DNA from: Actinomyces oris
GTDB lineage: Bacteria; Actinomycetota; Actinomycetes; Actinomycetales; Actinomycetaceae
Assembly: GCF_001929375.1 (NCBI RefSeq)
Contig: NZ_MSGO01000011.1
Location: 1 to 32,857, forward strand
DNA length: 32,857 nt
Direction: 5' to 3'
The notes beneath the pieces were generated by a model. It was given only the letters and a program-made list of their open reading frames with translations. It was not told the origin of the DNA and made no database searches. Positions within the stretch are counted from its first letter, which is position 1; every line of letters begins with the position of its first letter. A program made the position numbers and the translations under genes. Below are positions 1 to 7,888 of this stretch, piece after piece.

Positions 1-143
1 TGCCCGACGGCGTCAAGGTCTTCTCCCCCGACGCCCCGCTGGGTCAGGCCCTCATGGGGCACCGCGCGGGCGACACCGTCTCCTACGAGGCCCCCACCGG
101 CCGGACGATCCAGGCCGAGATCGTCAAGGTCGAGCGGGTCTGA
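1..143 (+). CDS. greA: Transcription elongation factor GreA, C-terminal part
   Basis: The window opens inside this gene; the last 46 codons and a TGA stop are visible. The peptide includes SPDAPLGQALMGHRAGD followed by a short beta-rich end finishing IVKVERV. This is the usual end of the GreA/GreB C-terminal FKBP-like domain (pattern SPLG.AL.GH..GD). GreA binds RNA polymerase and stimulates cleavage of backtracked transcripts so elongation can resume. The N-terminal coiled coil lies outside the window, so GreA cannot be fully separated from a GreA-like paralogue, but the match is good and the gene appears intact at this end. Confidence 0.85.
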   Translation, partial: PDGVKVFSPDAPLGQALMGHRAGDTVSYEAPTGRTIQAEIVKVERV

Positions 144-288
144 GCCTCTTTTCCATCGATCCGGGCATTTTTCGCGTAGCCCTACCGAAATTCCGTTGGG
201 CACCGCGAGAAATGCCCGGCTCGATGTCTCCACCCCGACCACTCCTCGCGGTCAGTGAAGCGCGGGCGGGAATAGGGGACTCGCGCAG

Positions 289-294
289 TACCGT
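289..294 (+). promoter_or_regulatory. Candidate -10 element (TACCGT) of a leaderless msrA transcript
   Basis: TACCGT fits the actinobacterial TAnnnT -10 pattern and ends 6 nt before the msrA ATG. There is no purine-rich Shine-Dalgarno sequence just upstream of that ATG. A start of transcription at or next to the A of ATG is therefore inferred. No convincing -35 element was seen. Confidence 0.35.
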
Positions 295-300
295 GTCCTC

Positions 301-1017
301 ATGTTCAACGCCCTTCGTCACTCGCTCAGCGGATCGGCGCCGGCCGGCCGCGAGACACCGGTTCTGCCCGCCCCCGGAGACCACCCGGTGCTGGGGACTG
401 CCCTGGACGGGCCGTGGCCCGAGGGCAGTCGGGTCATCTACCTGGCGGGCGGATGCTTCTGGGGCGTGGAGCGACTCCTGTGGCGCCAAGAGGGCGTCGT
501 CTCGACGTCGGTCGGCTACATGGGCGGCCAGACACCCAATCCCACCTACCAGGAGGTGTGCACCGGGGCGACTGGTCACGCCGAGACGGTGCGCGTCGTC
601 TACGACCCGGCCGTGTGTGGCGAGGGCGGGGAGAGCCTGCTGCGGGCCTTCTGGGAGAACCACGATTCCACGCACCTGAACCGCCATGGCAACGACGTCG
701 GCACCCAGTACCGCTCGGCGGTGTGGACGACGACGCCCGCCCAGCGTGAGGCGGCCGCGCGGATCCGTGAGGCCTTCCAGGGCGAGCTGACCCGCCTGGG
801 CCTGGGCACCTGCGTGACCACCATTGAGGACGCCGCCGACGCGCCGGATCAGTTCGGCGGGCCCTACTACCTGGCGGAGGACTACCACCAGGCCTACCTG
901 CACAAGAGCCCCAGCGGCTACTGCAACCACGGCCCCAACGGGGTGACCTGCCCGGTCGGCATCACGGACCTGCCCGCCCAGACCGACATCCTGGCCCCCG
1001 GAGACGCGCCGGCCTGA
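301..1017 (+). CDS. msrA: Peptide methionine sulfoxide reductase MsrA
   Basis: This 238-residue protein reduces the S-epimer of methionine sulfoxide in proteins back to methionine. It has the MsrA catalytic motif GCFWGVER with the nucleophilic Cys at residue 52, then VGYMGG and a GHAETV segment that are typical of the family. Two further cysteines at 208 and 217, in the tail GYCNHGPNGVTC, are in the place of the recycling cysteines that pass electrons from thioredoxin. The N-terminal 40 residues before the core resemble the extension seen in the longer E. coli-type MsrA. It follows greA on the same strand after about 160 bp and probably has its own promoter. The chosen ATG lacks a ribosome-binding site, in keeping with leaderless translation. 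Confidence 0.95.
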   Translation: MFNALRHSLSGSAPAGRETPVLPAPGDHPVLGTALDGPWPEGSRVIYLAGGCFWGVERLLWRQEGVVSTSVGYMGGQTPNPTYQEVCTGATGHAETVRVVYDPAVCGEGGESLLRAFWENHDSTHLNRHGNDVGTQYRSAVWTTTPAQREAAARIREAFQGELTRLGLGTCVTTIEDAADAPDQFGGPYYLAEDYHQAYLHKSPSGYCNHGPNGVTCPVGITDLPAQTDILAPGDAPA

Positions 1018-1146
1018 ATCCGTTCCGGTCCGCGCTCGGAACTATTGACATGGCGGTTGGCCCTCAACACCTGCATTCCCCCTCGCGCCACTGTCCACCT
1101 CGGACGTGCTCACGCGATGATCGGTGTGCCCGACCTCGAGTTTCGG

Positions 1147-1818
1147 TTACGCGGAGCGTGCGGAGAAGGTGACGTCCCACAGAGGCGAGTTCTCGAGCTT
1201 GCCCCGCTCAGCAGTGGCAAACAGCGTCCAGCCGCTGGTCTCAGTGTCGCCGAGCCAGAGCCCCAGAGCGCTCAACGGCAGGTTCGATCCGTCCGAGGCC
1301 GGGACAGATGTATCCCATGTGATGACGTAGGCCTCCTTCATATGAGGCCACGTCTCTTTAGTCCGGAACACATTGATCTGACGCTCGGAGACCAGAAGCA
1401 CCTCTTGGGCGTGGGTTTCGTCAACAAGCGAACGCCCGAAGGACTCCACGCGGCGGACCCTCACCCTCGGGACCCCGTTGTGCGCCCCAGGCATCAGGAT
1501 CTCCGTGGCCGGATTGCCCTCGGAGTTGCTCACCTCGCTGACGGTGGCGCCAGCAGGGGCGGTGAGCGTCAGACCGTGAACTTCAACCGGGTCACCCGAC
1601 GGAGACGTCGGCTGCACGTTTCGCGGCTGCGTATCAGGGACGACCCGAATATCTGAGACCGGCCGCCAGGTGGATGTTTCACCAGGGCTGGGAGACGGCC
1701 TTGCCGACGACGACGCTCCAGTATTCTTACCGCTGCGCCCCGAACAGCCTGCCATGTAAGACAACCCAGCAACTCCCAACGGGATCAGAACCGCCCTACG
1801 CGGCAGTATCAACGACAT
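1147..1818 (-). CDS. Putative lipoprotein, translationally coupled to the pseudopilin-like gene
   Basis: The 223-residue product starts MSLILPRRAVLIPLG and has a hydrophobic signal ending in the lipobox SYMAGC (Cys at about residue 25), followed by a Ser/Pro/Gly linker. This predicts an exported, lipid-anchored protein. The rest (about 60-223) is a predicted beta-rich globular part that I do not recognise. The ATG overlaps the TGA of the upstream gene (TGATG), with GGGAGGG a few bases before it inside the upstream reading frame, which decided the start. Coupling means the two proteins are probably made together and may interact. GC content is lower than in the housekeeping genes around it. 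A longer in-frame start 24 bases upstream exists but would lie inside the preceding gene. Confidence 0.75.
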   Translation of the reverse strand: MSLILPRRAVLIPLGVAGLSYMAGCSGRSGKNTGASSSARPSPSPGETSTWRPVSDIRVVPDTQPRNVQPTSPSGDPVEVHGLTLTAPAGATVSEVSNSEGNPATEILMPGAHNGVPRVRVRRVESFGRSLVDETHAQEVLLVSERQINVFRTKETWPHMKEAYVITWDTSVPASDGSNLPLSALGLWLGDTETSGWTLFATAERGKLENSPLWDVTFSARSA

Positions 1819-3212
1819 CAGCAGCCCTCCCAGCGGTTCCACTTCCCACCAGAGTAGTACTGCCCATTGGAGAACTCAACATTCTCATCGGAGTATCCAA
1901 CGCCTGCACTCAGTTCCAACTCAAGCTTCACACCCAATTTTGCCCCATAATTTGAGGACGTCGTTGAAACATCCTGACGCGTCAAAACACCCCTGTCTGC
2001 CGCAGCATTAATGAATGTCGATGTCGCATCACCAAGGTTTTCTAAAGTGCCCTTACCATTTTCATACCCGGGGACTTTAGCAGCAGCCAAGAAATTACGG
2101 GCCATTCGGTCTGCTTCTACAGAGTTCAGATCCACCGACGCAGTCCACACTTGACCAGACTCAAGAGACGGAGGATTGCCCACACCCAACGGGGTTGTCG
2201 ACCCGACTTGAGCATCGTACGAGCCGGTAGCAGACACATTCAGAACCTTGTTCGGATCGTCGCTGTTAACCGTGACCGCAATGATACGCTCCTCCGACAT
2301 ACTCGCTTCCGCCCCCACACCTAGGTAACTAGCATTTCCCGAGACGTCGGCATTCGTTTTGTAATACATCGTCGTTGTCCCCGCCTCACGATCAACCTTG
2401 ACCCCTACTGCACGAGCGTAACTACCCTCGGCCTGCGCCCCTCCAACCCCTTGCGTAAATTCAGCACTCACTGAGCCTTCCTCGCCAACCTGGAGATAGG
2501 CTGCGGTTGGCTTCGGAGGCTGATACCCAAAGACGTAGTGACTTATCGCTTCGTTGACCGGAGCAGCAATACCCCCAAAAGATCCCATGCTGCTCACACC
2601 TTCCACCGCGGCCTTCCTATATAAATGGTCTACTAGATCATTCTTGGCCTTCTCGGAATCAACCTCGTAGATGATACCTGTCTCAACAGCCCCACTGCCG
2701 GAAGCATCTACATTCAAGTAGTGACCAAATTTTTGATTGTTAGCAATCACCTCAAATCCCCCACCTTCTCCTAAAGAGCCCCCTACCTTCGTGGCACGCG
2801 CATCAGTAACCCTGTAGCGACCGTCAGACAACTTTTCGACGACAATATCGCCTTTGGCTTCAGCACTGACGACTGCCACACCGGCGGACCCCTTGACGCT
2901 CTGGGTCCGTTGGCTATTCGTACACGCCTCAGTAGGCTTGTGCTTATCCTCTTCAGCCTTATCATCAGCCCCACCGCACTGCATCCCTCCAGCCCCAATG
3001 GCCTCACTGACCTTGGAGAGAATGCTGCACGCAATATCGCGCCCATGGCTTGGAGCAACAGCAATCACCCCACCAATGATGACCGCCACGACGATAGCCA
3101 TTCCTGCGAACTCAACAAGTGCCGCACCTCGTTCAGGAATTTTCCGGGATCCACAACGACGAGCACTTGGCTTCAACCACAAGCGAAACATGCCCTTCCC
3201 CACCTTCACCAC
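1818..3212 (-). CDS. Pseudopilin-like secreted protein of unknown function
   Basis: This 464-residue protein has a basic N-terminus, then RGAALVEFAG and a hydrophobic helix (about residues 35-53). Gly29 followed by Ala-Ala-Leu-Val-Glu-Phe matches the G/xxxxE(F/Y) cleavage pattern of Flp/TadE-type (type IVc) prepilins, with Glu at +5. A short Cys-containing segment follows (Cys62, Cys79, Cys97). The remaining 360 residues are Gly/Ser/Thr/Val-rich with alternating polar and hydrophobic residues, suggesting a large beta-rich extracellular domain, and the last residue is Cys. No tad or pil assembly genes are in the window. Several starts are possible: GTG at 3212 or 3209, or ATG at 3191 with GGGGAAGG upstream; the motif is retained in all. 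The domain after the helix is unknown to me. GC is clearly below the window average. Confidence 0.75.
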   Translation of the reverse strand: MVKVGKGMFRLWLKPSARRCGSRKIPERGAALVEFAGMAIVVAVIIGGVIAVAPSHGRDIACSILSKVSEAIGAGGMQCGGADDKAEEDKHKPTEACTNSQRTQSVKGSAGVAVVSAEAKGDIVVEKLSDGRYRVTDARATKVGGSLGEGGGFEVIANNQKFGHYLNVDASGSGAVETGIIYEVDSEKAKNDLVDHLYRKAAVEGVSSMGSFGGIAAPVNEAISHYVFGYQPPKPTAAYLQVGEEGSVSAEFTQGVGGAQAEGSYARAVGVKVDREAGTTTMYYKTNADVSGNASYLGVGAEASMSEERIIAVTVNSDDPNKVLNVSATGSYDAQVGSTTPLGVGNPPSLESGQVWTASVDLNSVEADRMARNFLAAAKVPGYENGKGTLENLGDATSTFINAAADRGVLTRQDVSTTSSNYGAKLGVKLELELSAGVGYSDENVEFSNGQYYSGGKWNRWEGC

Positions 3213-3288
3213 TCGCTCCAGAACATCAGACTACAATAAAACTACACAGAGGACCGAACTATTCATCACTCCACACCACTACCTGCAA

Positions 3289-3726
3289 TCAGAAATAGTC
3301 GCCCCGACGCAGCAGGAATGCATACACCAGGGACGCAATAATCGATGCGACGGCGGCAAAAATGATCACCACAAGAACCGACAACCAGCCCCGCACCGCA
3401 TATGTGGGAACAATGTTGATGGCGCTAACGACTGCCGCAGGAACCACAGAATGCACCACAAGCATCGCTACCGACCGAAGACGACGCCTCACGACGAACA
3501 TCGCCAACAGGCTGGCAACGAAAGCCGAGAGCCCATTCAGCCAGGTGACGGTTCCGACCACGGACTGCGCAGATTCAACTGCATCATCTACCAGATCAGG
3601 GACATTCAGCATCACCAAGAATGCCAGCACGAGCGACACCACTTGAAGTACGGCTCCAACGACGAGCAATAGTGGCGACCATGTATGCTCGTCGTCGAGC
3701 AGCACGTCACGATCCGTATCTCCCAT
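3289..3726 (-). CDS. Small four-helix membrane protein, unknown function
   Basis: The 145-residue product starts MGDTDRDVLLDDEHTW and has four hydrophobic stretches that look like transmembrane helices: roughly residues 20-42, 60-80, 85-105 and 110-138, the last followed by FLLRRGDYF. The ATG at 3726 was preferred over a further upstream start because GAAAGG lies about 10 bases before it. It lies 76 bp upstream of the pseudopilin-like gene on the same strand, so the three genes from 3726 down to 1147 may be one transcript. Base composition resembles those two neighbours and not the flanking chromosome. No family was recognised; a role as a membrane partner of the exported proteins is only a guess from position. 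Confidence 0.65.
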   Translation of the reverse strand: MGDTDRDVLLDDEHTWSPLLLVVGAVLQVVSLVLAFLVMLNVPDLVDDAVESAQSVVGTVTWLNGLSAFVASLLAMFVVRRRLRSVAMLVVHSVVPAAVVSAINIVPTYAVRGWLSVLVVIIFAAVASIIASLVYAFLLRRGDYF

Positions 3727-4209
3727 AGTTCCCGACCTTTCTCGCCGCGCACCCATGCGCGCACACAACGACCGACGCCCAACCAGGACGATCGCGAGAT
3801 GGCTCGCGCTTCATGCTTGATAAGCCACGGTAGTTCCACGGCGTTTTGCAGTAACAGGGCCATCCGCCCCCACTCCGCCCCTATTCAGAGGGCAACACAC
3901 CTCACGGCACATCTCGTGACAATTCGCAAGGCGCACGATCACTTCGATTCGTCGCCGGAGTCGTCAGCGATCCTTCCCGGTTCGACGCCCATCCACACCA
4001 CCAGCAGCAGCGATGACACACTCCACCGGAGCACCCCAGCGCCGCTCCCTCCGCCCCACCACCTACCCCAGCCATTGACGAGTCAATCACCAGCGTTCTC
4101 ACACGTTGACTTGAGACGCTGTCCCCCGGCCGCAGGCCAGCACTCCCAGCTGTGAGCGCCCGCGACGCCCAGACCTGTTTCCCTGCGCACCACAGGAGGC
4201 TCAACCCCT
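3727..4209. other. Intergenic region between divergent genes
   Basis: This 483-bp stretch separates the minus-strand membrane protein gene from the plus-strand gene at 4210. The plus strand is C-rich. Open frames here have no ribosome-binding site and no recognisable protein. A 12-nt palindrome, TTGACGAGTCAA, lies at 4075-4086 and could be an operator for the gene at 4210, but there is no -10 at a good distance. Nothing else was seen. Confidence 0.5.
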
Positions 4210-4938
4210 ATGAGCAGCCAGCAGACGAGCATCCCGTTGGACCGGTCTCCGGCAGGGGCGGCCTCGGAGACCCACTGGTCTGAGGACACAGACTTCCAGT
4301 GGCGCGCCGCGACCGAGCTGCTCATCGCCATGGGGGTCCCGCGCTCCACCGCCCGCCTCACCGGCGACCTGCGCACCTCCGTCGCGCACCTGGAGGAGGT
4401 CGACGCGCACCTGCCCCGCGACGGCAAGCCCCTGCCGGAGGCGGACCGCCTCACCCGCAACAACGCCGTCGACGACGTCGCCCGCGCCATCCTGCCGCTG
4501 GCGCACGCCACCCTGGAGCGGATCCGGGCCGAGGAGCTGCGCACCGAGGTCGTCGGCGTCGACTACGACGCCCTGTGCGACGCCGTCGAGCAGCTCGAGG
4601 CCACCTACCACGCCGGCTGGTGGCGCGCGGCCGAGAGGGAGGGCGCCGACTTCTTTCTGCGCGAGGTTGAGGCCCTCGAGCGCCTCAACGTTCCGCCGGT
4701 GCGGGCCAACTGGCGCGACGCCGGCAGAATCGTGAACATCCTGCGCAAGATGCCCGCCTCAACGCTGCGGCGCATGGCCCGCACGAGCAACCCCATGGCA
4801 CTGCGATTCATGGTGTTGTTCGGCCTCCAAGCCGGCTACCGCGACGGGCTGTTCGACAGCACCATCTCCATCCCCCGACTCATCCACACCCGCACCAGCG
4901 AGTACCGTACCGAGTACCGGGCCGGCTCAGTCGCCTAG
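4210..4938 (+). CDS. Hypothetical helical protein
   Basis: The 242-residue protein is rich in Ala, Arg, Glu and Leu and is predicted to be mostly alpha-helical; it has no signal peptide, no transmembrane segment and no cysteine cluster. The ATG has GGAGG in the bases just upstream (CACAGGAGGCTCAACCCCT), a good though slightly distant ribosome-binding site. Codon use is typical of a GC-rich actinobacterial gene, which supports it being real. The gene stands alone and ends 26 bp before a very long inverted repeat shared with the convergent gene. I recognise no domain and assign no function. Confidence 0.7.
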   Translation: MSSQQTSIPLDRSPAGAASETHWSEDTDFQWRAATELLIAMGVPRSTARLTGDLRTSVAHLEEVDAHLPRDGKPLPEADRLTRNNAVDDVARAILPLAHATLERIRAEELRTEVVGVDYDALCDAVEQLEATYHAGWWRAAEREGADFFLREVEALERLNVPPVRANWRDAGRIVNILRKMPASTLRRMARTSNPMALRFMVLFGLQAGYRDGLFDSTISIPRLIHTRTSEYRTEYRAGSVA

Positions 4939-4963
4939 CGCGAGCCGCACAGCCACCGCCGGC

Positions 4964-5037
4964 CCACACACTTCGACCAAAACTTCAGAATCGACCCGGC
5001 TCCGGGTCGATTCTGAAGTTTTGGTCGAAGTGTGTGG
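4964..5037. terminator. 36-bp perfect inverted repeat, probable bidirectional terminator
   Basis: Arms at 4964-4999 and 5002-5037 are exact reverse complements, separated by only two bases (CT). The arm begins CCACACACTTCGACCAAAAC and ends CGACCCGG. It lies 26 bp after the stop of the plus-strand gene and 30 bp after the stop of the convergent minus-strand gene, so it is placed to end both transcripts. It is much longer than an ordinary intrinsic terminator and has no U tract. Confidence 0.7.
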
Positions 5038-5066
5038 TGGGAGGCCTGCGGTCAGGGGGCGTCTCG

Positions 5067-6980
5067 TCAGTCCTCGTCGGGCCGACCAGCCAGCTCGAGC
5101 TTGCGGTAGCGGCTGACGGCCGCCGCGACGTCGACCATGCGGGGGCGCACGAGGAAGGCGGGCCGCTCGCGCTCGTCGGTCAAGGCGTCCAGGCCCTCCT
5201 CATCGAGCAGGGCCTCGAGGTCGTCCAGGCACTCGCGCAGCGGGGAGACCCCGTCGAAGCGCTGCTCCAGCAGGGCGCGCAGCGCGTAGGCGATGGCCTC
5301 GGCCTGACCCGGATCGGTGACGCCGCCGACGTCGGAGATGTCGATGTCCTCCCGGTCCAGGACGAGGGTGGAGATGCCCTGGGCGCGGGTGCGCACCGGT
5401 CCCCGGCGGGTGCGCGGCGGGGCGGGCTCGGGGACTCGCCGGCGCGGCTCGGCGAAGTCCTCCAGCTCGGTCAGGGGCCGGGGCTGGTCGGCCACGACCC
5501 GGCGGGCCTGCTCGGTGACGTCGCGCAGGTGGTAGGCGTCCATGAGCAGGACCCGGTCGGCCACGTCCAGGTAGTCCCCGGAGCCGCCCATGACCATGAC
5601 CGTGGAGACGCCCCGGCGTCGGAACAGCGCGGTGATGCGGTCCACCAGGGGCGTGATGGGCTCGCGCTCGGCGGCCACCAGCTCGCGCATGCGCGAGTCG
5701 CGGATGAGCAGGTTCGTGGCGGAGGTGTCCTCGTCCAGCAGCAGCGTCGTGGCTCCGGCCTCGACGGCCTCGATGATGGAGGCGGCCTGGGAGGTGGAAC
5801 CCGAGGCGTTGCGGGTGGTGAAGGAGGCGGTGTCACGCCCGGCCGGCAGGTGGGAGATGAAGGGGGTCAGGTCGACGCCGGTCACGGCGCGCCCGTCGGC
5901 GGCCCGCACCTTGACCGCGTCGGGGACCGTGGCCACGAGCTCGCGCCCATCCCCGGGCACGTGCGGGTAGACGCCGCGCTCGATGGCGCTCAGCAGCGTG
6001 GACTTGCCGTGGTAGCCGCCTCCGACGATGACGTTGACGCCCGCCTCGACGACGGTGCCGCGCACCGTCCCGGCGTGCGGGAGCTCCACCGTGGCGGCCA
6101 TGGACTCGGGGGCCTCGAGGGGGACGCCGCCGTCCAGGGGATCGTCGCTCACCCCGGAGCGGCGCGGCAGGACGGAGCCGTCGGCGAGGAAGGCCACCCA
6201 GCCGTTGCGGGCCACCGTCGCGGTCAGGGCCCGGTGGTCCTCGAGGGTGGCGACGTGGCGCACGAGCCGGTCGCCCCGCTCTCCGGTGAGGTCCATGGCC
6301 TCCTCCAGCTCGCGCACGAGGTCGCGCCCCACGATCCGGGAGGCCTCGTGGCCCTGGATGGAGCGGCCCTGGGCGGGCAGGGCCAGGCGGGCGCGGACCT
6401 CCAGGACCCAGCCGGTGTCCTCCTCCTTCTGCTCGTCGGGGCGCAGGATGACGCTGGAGCGCTGCAGAATCTCCTGGCCCGGGGAGGCGATGGACAGCGC
6501 CGTGCCGCGGAAGCCCGCGTGCAGCTCGCGGGTGAGGAAGTCGCCCACGGCCAGGCGCCGGTCTGCGTCGGCCAGCAGGTCGGCCTCGTCGAGCAGCTCC
6601 AGGCCGTTCAGGTCGGTGGGCACGTCCACGTGGATGCGCGTGGGCGGGGCGTAGGGGTCGGACTGGACGCGGTCGATGTGCAGGAACCAGCCGGCGGGCG
6701 CCCGGTAGCGTCCGACGATCGCCTTGTAGGCGGCGTAGGAGCGTCCGTCGAGGGCGTGGAGGTGGCCGACGAGGTCGGCCAGGAGGCCGTCGCGGGGCTC
6801 GTCGTCGTAGACGCGGCGTGAGCGGCCGCGCTCGCCATCCCGGTAACCGCGGTCACCGCCGCGGCCACCCCGGTAGCCACGGTCACCGCTGGAACCGCCC
6901 CGGTAGCCGGAGCCGCCCCGGTAGCCGCGTCCGCCTCTGTCGTCCCGGCGGGAACCGTCTCGCTCGCTGCGCTCAGTCAT
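5067..6980 (-). CDS. ABC-class P-loop ATPase with RGG-rich N-terminal extension
   Basis: The 637-residue protein belongs to the 'predicted ATPase of the ABC class' family (Pfam ABC_ATPase type), a cytosolic family without transmembrane domains and of unknown role. Visible parts: Walker A GGGYHGKST at 320-328, a signature-like NASGSTSQAA at 391-400, and Walker B TTLLLDED at 411-418. The conserved core starts near residue 63 (DGLLADLVGHLHALDGRSY). Residues 15-56 are an added low-complexity tract with three GYRGG units, two further RGG triplets and many Arg/Asp, like the RGG boxes of RNA-binding proteins. The start is the ATG of MTERSERDG. It is transcribed away from the FMN reductase hairpin and ends at the large palindrome. 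Nucleic-acid binding by the extension is an inference. Confidence 0.85.
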   Translation of the reverse strand: MTERSERDGSRRDDRGGRGYRGGSGYRGGSSGDRGYRGGRGGDRGYRDGERGRSRRVYDDEPRDGLLADLVGHLHALDGRSYAAYKAIVGRYRAPAGWFLHIDRVQSDPYAPPTRIHVDVPTDLNGLELLDEADLLADADRRLAVGDFLTRELHAGFRGTALSIASPGQEILQRSSVILRPDEQKEEDTGWVLEVRARLALPAQGRSIQGHEASRIVGRDLVRELEEAMDLTGERGDRLVRHVATLEDHRALTATVARNGWVAFLADGSVLPRRSGVSDDPLDGGVPLEAPESMAATVELPHAGTVRGTVVEAGVNVIVGGGYHGKSTLLSAIERGVYPHVPGDGRELVATVPDAVKVRAADGRAVTGVDLTPFISHLPAGRDTASFTTRNASGSTSQAASIIEAVEAGATTLLLDEDTSATNLLIRDSRMRELVAAEREPITPLVDRITALFRRRGVSTVMVMGGSGDYLDVADRVLLMDAYHLRDVTEQARRVVADQPRPLTELEDFAEPRRRVPEPAPPRTRRGPVRTRAQGISTLVLDREDIDISDVGGVTDPGQAEAIAYALRALLEQRFDGVSPLRECLDDLEALLDEEGLDALTDERERPAFLVRPRMVDVAAAVSRYRKLELAGRPDED

Positions 6981-7033
6981 GGGGAAACCCTACCCACCCG
7001 CCGGAGTGCGCCCCGGCACCCGCAGCACGAACG

Positions 7034-7076
7034 ACGTCGCCGCCGGGGTACCCGCAGGTACCGCCGACGGCGACGT
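7034..7076 (-). terminator. Hairpin downstream of the FMN reductase gene
   Basis: The arms 7034-7052 (ACGTCGCCGCCGGGGTACC) and 7057-7076 (GGTACCGCCGACGGCGACGT) pair with one mismatch or bulge around a CGCA loop. It lies about 50 bp past the stop of the reductase gene, read on the minus strand, and could end that transcript. There is no U tract. The centre GTACCCGCAGGTACC resembles one near 25929. Confidence 0.45.
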
Positions 7077-7124
7077 GACGGACTGGCGTCCTCCGGCTCA
7101 GCCGGACAGCCGAGCTCGGAGTCC

Positions 7125-7679
7125 TCAGCGCAGGGAGGCCAGGGCGTCGGAGTGGGCGACGACGTCGCGCACCATGGCCGGGACCTCGGCGTCGTGGAAG
7201 GCGGCCGGCGAGAAGGCGCCGTCGGCGAAGTCGGTGTTGAGCGACAGGAACACGTTGGTGGCCACGACGGTGGCGCCCATGCCCTGGAGGATCTGCTGGA
7301 GGTGGCTGACGGCGCGGATGCCGACGTTGTAGGAGTAGCCGACCACGCCCACGCCCTTGTTGGCCACGGCGCCGGGCTGGAGGAAGTCGATGGCGTTCTT
7401 CAGCGCGCCGGGGATGGAGAAGTTGTACTCGGGGGTGACGAAGATCAGCGCGTCGAAGGACTTCAGGGCCTCGTCGAAGGCGGCGCCGGCCGGGTCGCTG
7501 GGGGCGGCCATGCGCGGGGGGATCTCCTCGGCGAACAGGGGCAGGTTGAAGGAGGCGATGTCGACGATCTCGGCCTCGACGCCCTCGATCTTGTTGGCCT
7601 GGTCAACCACCCACTGGGCGATGGAGCCACCCACACGGTTGGGGCGGACGGAACCGACGACGACGGCAAGACGGGTCAT
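7125..7679 (-). CDS. NADPH-dependent FMN reductase family protein
   Basis: The 184-residue product begins MTRLAVVVGSVRPNRVGG, the phosphate-binding loop of flavodoxin-like NAD(P)H:FMN reductases (GS.R..S/G..). The later FVTPEYNFSIPGALKNAIDFL is the family's conserved PEYN...LKNAIDW-type segment that contacts the flavin. Such cytosolic enzymes reduce free FMN, quinones, chromate or azo compounds; the natural substrate cannot be read from the sequence. Length is normal for the family. The ATG at 7679 was chosen because AGGAG is 6-7 bases upstream (CCAGGAGAAAAAC) and the protein core starts directly there; an upstream in-frame start has no support. It appears to be a single-gene unit between IlvA and the ABC-class ATPase. 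Confidence 0.88.
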   Translation of the reverse strand: MTRLAVVVGSVRPNRVGGSIAQWVVDQANKIEGVEAEIVDIASFNLPLFAEEIPPRMAAPSDPAGAAFDEALKSFDALIFVTPEYNFSIPGALKNAIDFLQPGAVANKGVGVVGYSYNVGIRAVSHLQQILQGMGATVVATNVFLSLNTDFADGAFSPAAFHDAEVPAMVRDVVAHSDALASLR

Positions 7680-7888
7680 GTTTTTCTCCTGGTCGAGATG
7701 AGCCGGGTCGGGGTCAGCGTCAGGCGAAGACTCCCATGGCGCACCCGGCCGCGACAAATGATTCGCCAACAACCTTATGGGAATTCCGACAGAAAGAGCG
7801 ACCCCTTATTGCATGATGCCTGCCACAACGCACCCCGTCCGTGTGCGCCTTTCCGATGAGGACATCAGGGGCGCGAATTTGTCACGGA

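Noticed and set aside
1022-1042. GTTCCG...CGGAAC hairpin as the msrA terminator
   Set aside because: The stem is only 6 bp with a 9-nt loop, too weak to annotate with confidence.
3685-4204. Open frames on both strands between the divergent genes
   Set aside because: No ribosome-binding sites, amino acid composition dominated by Ser/Thr/Pro/His or Cys/Trp runs, no recognisable motif.
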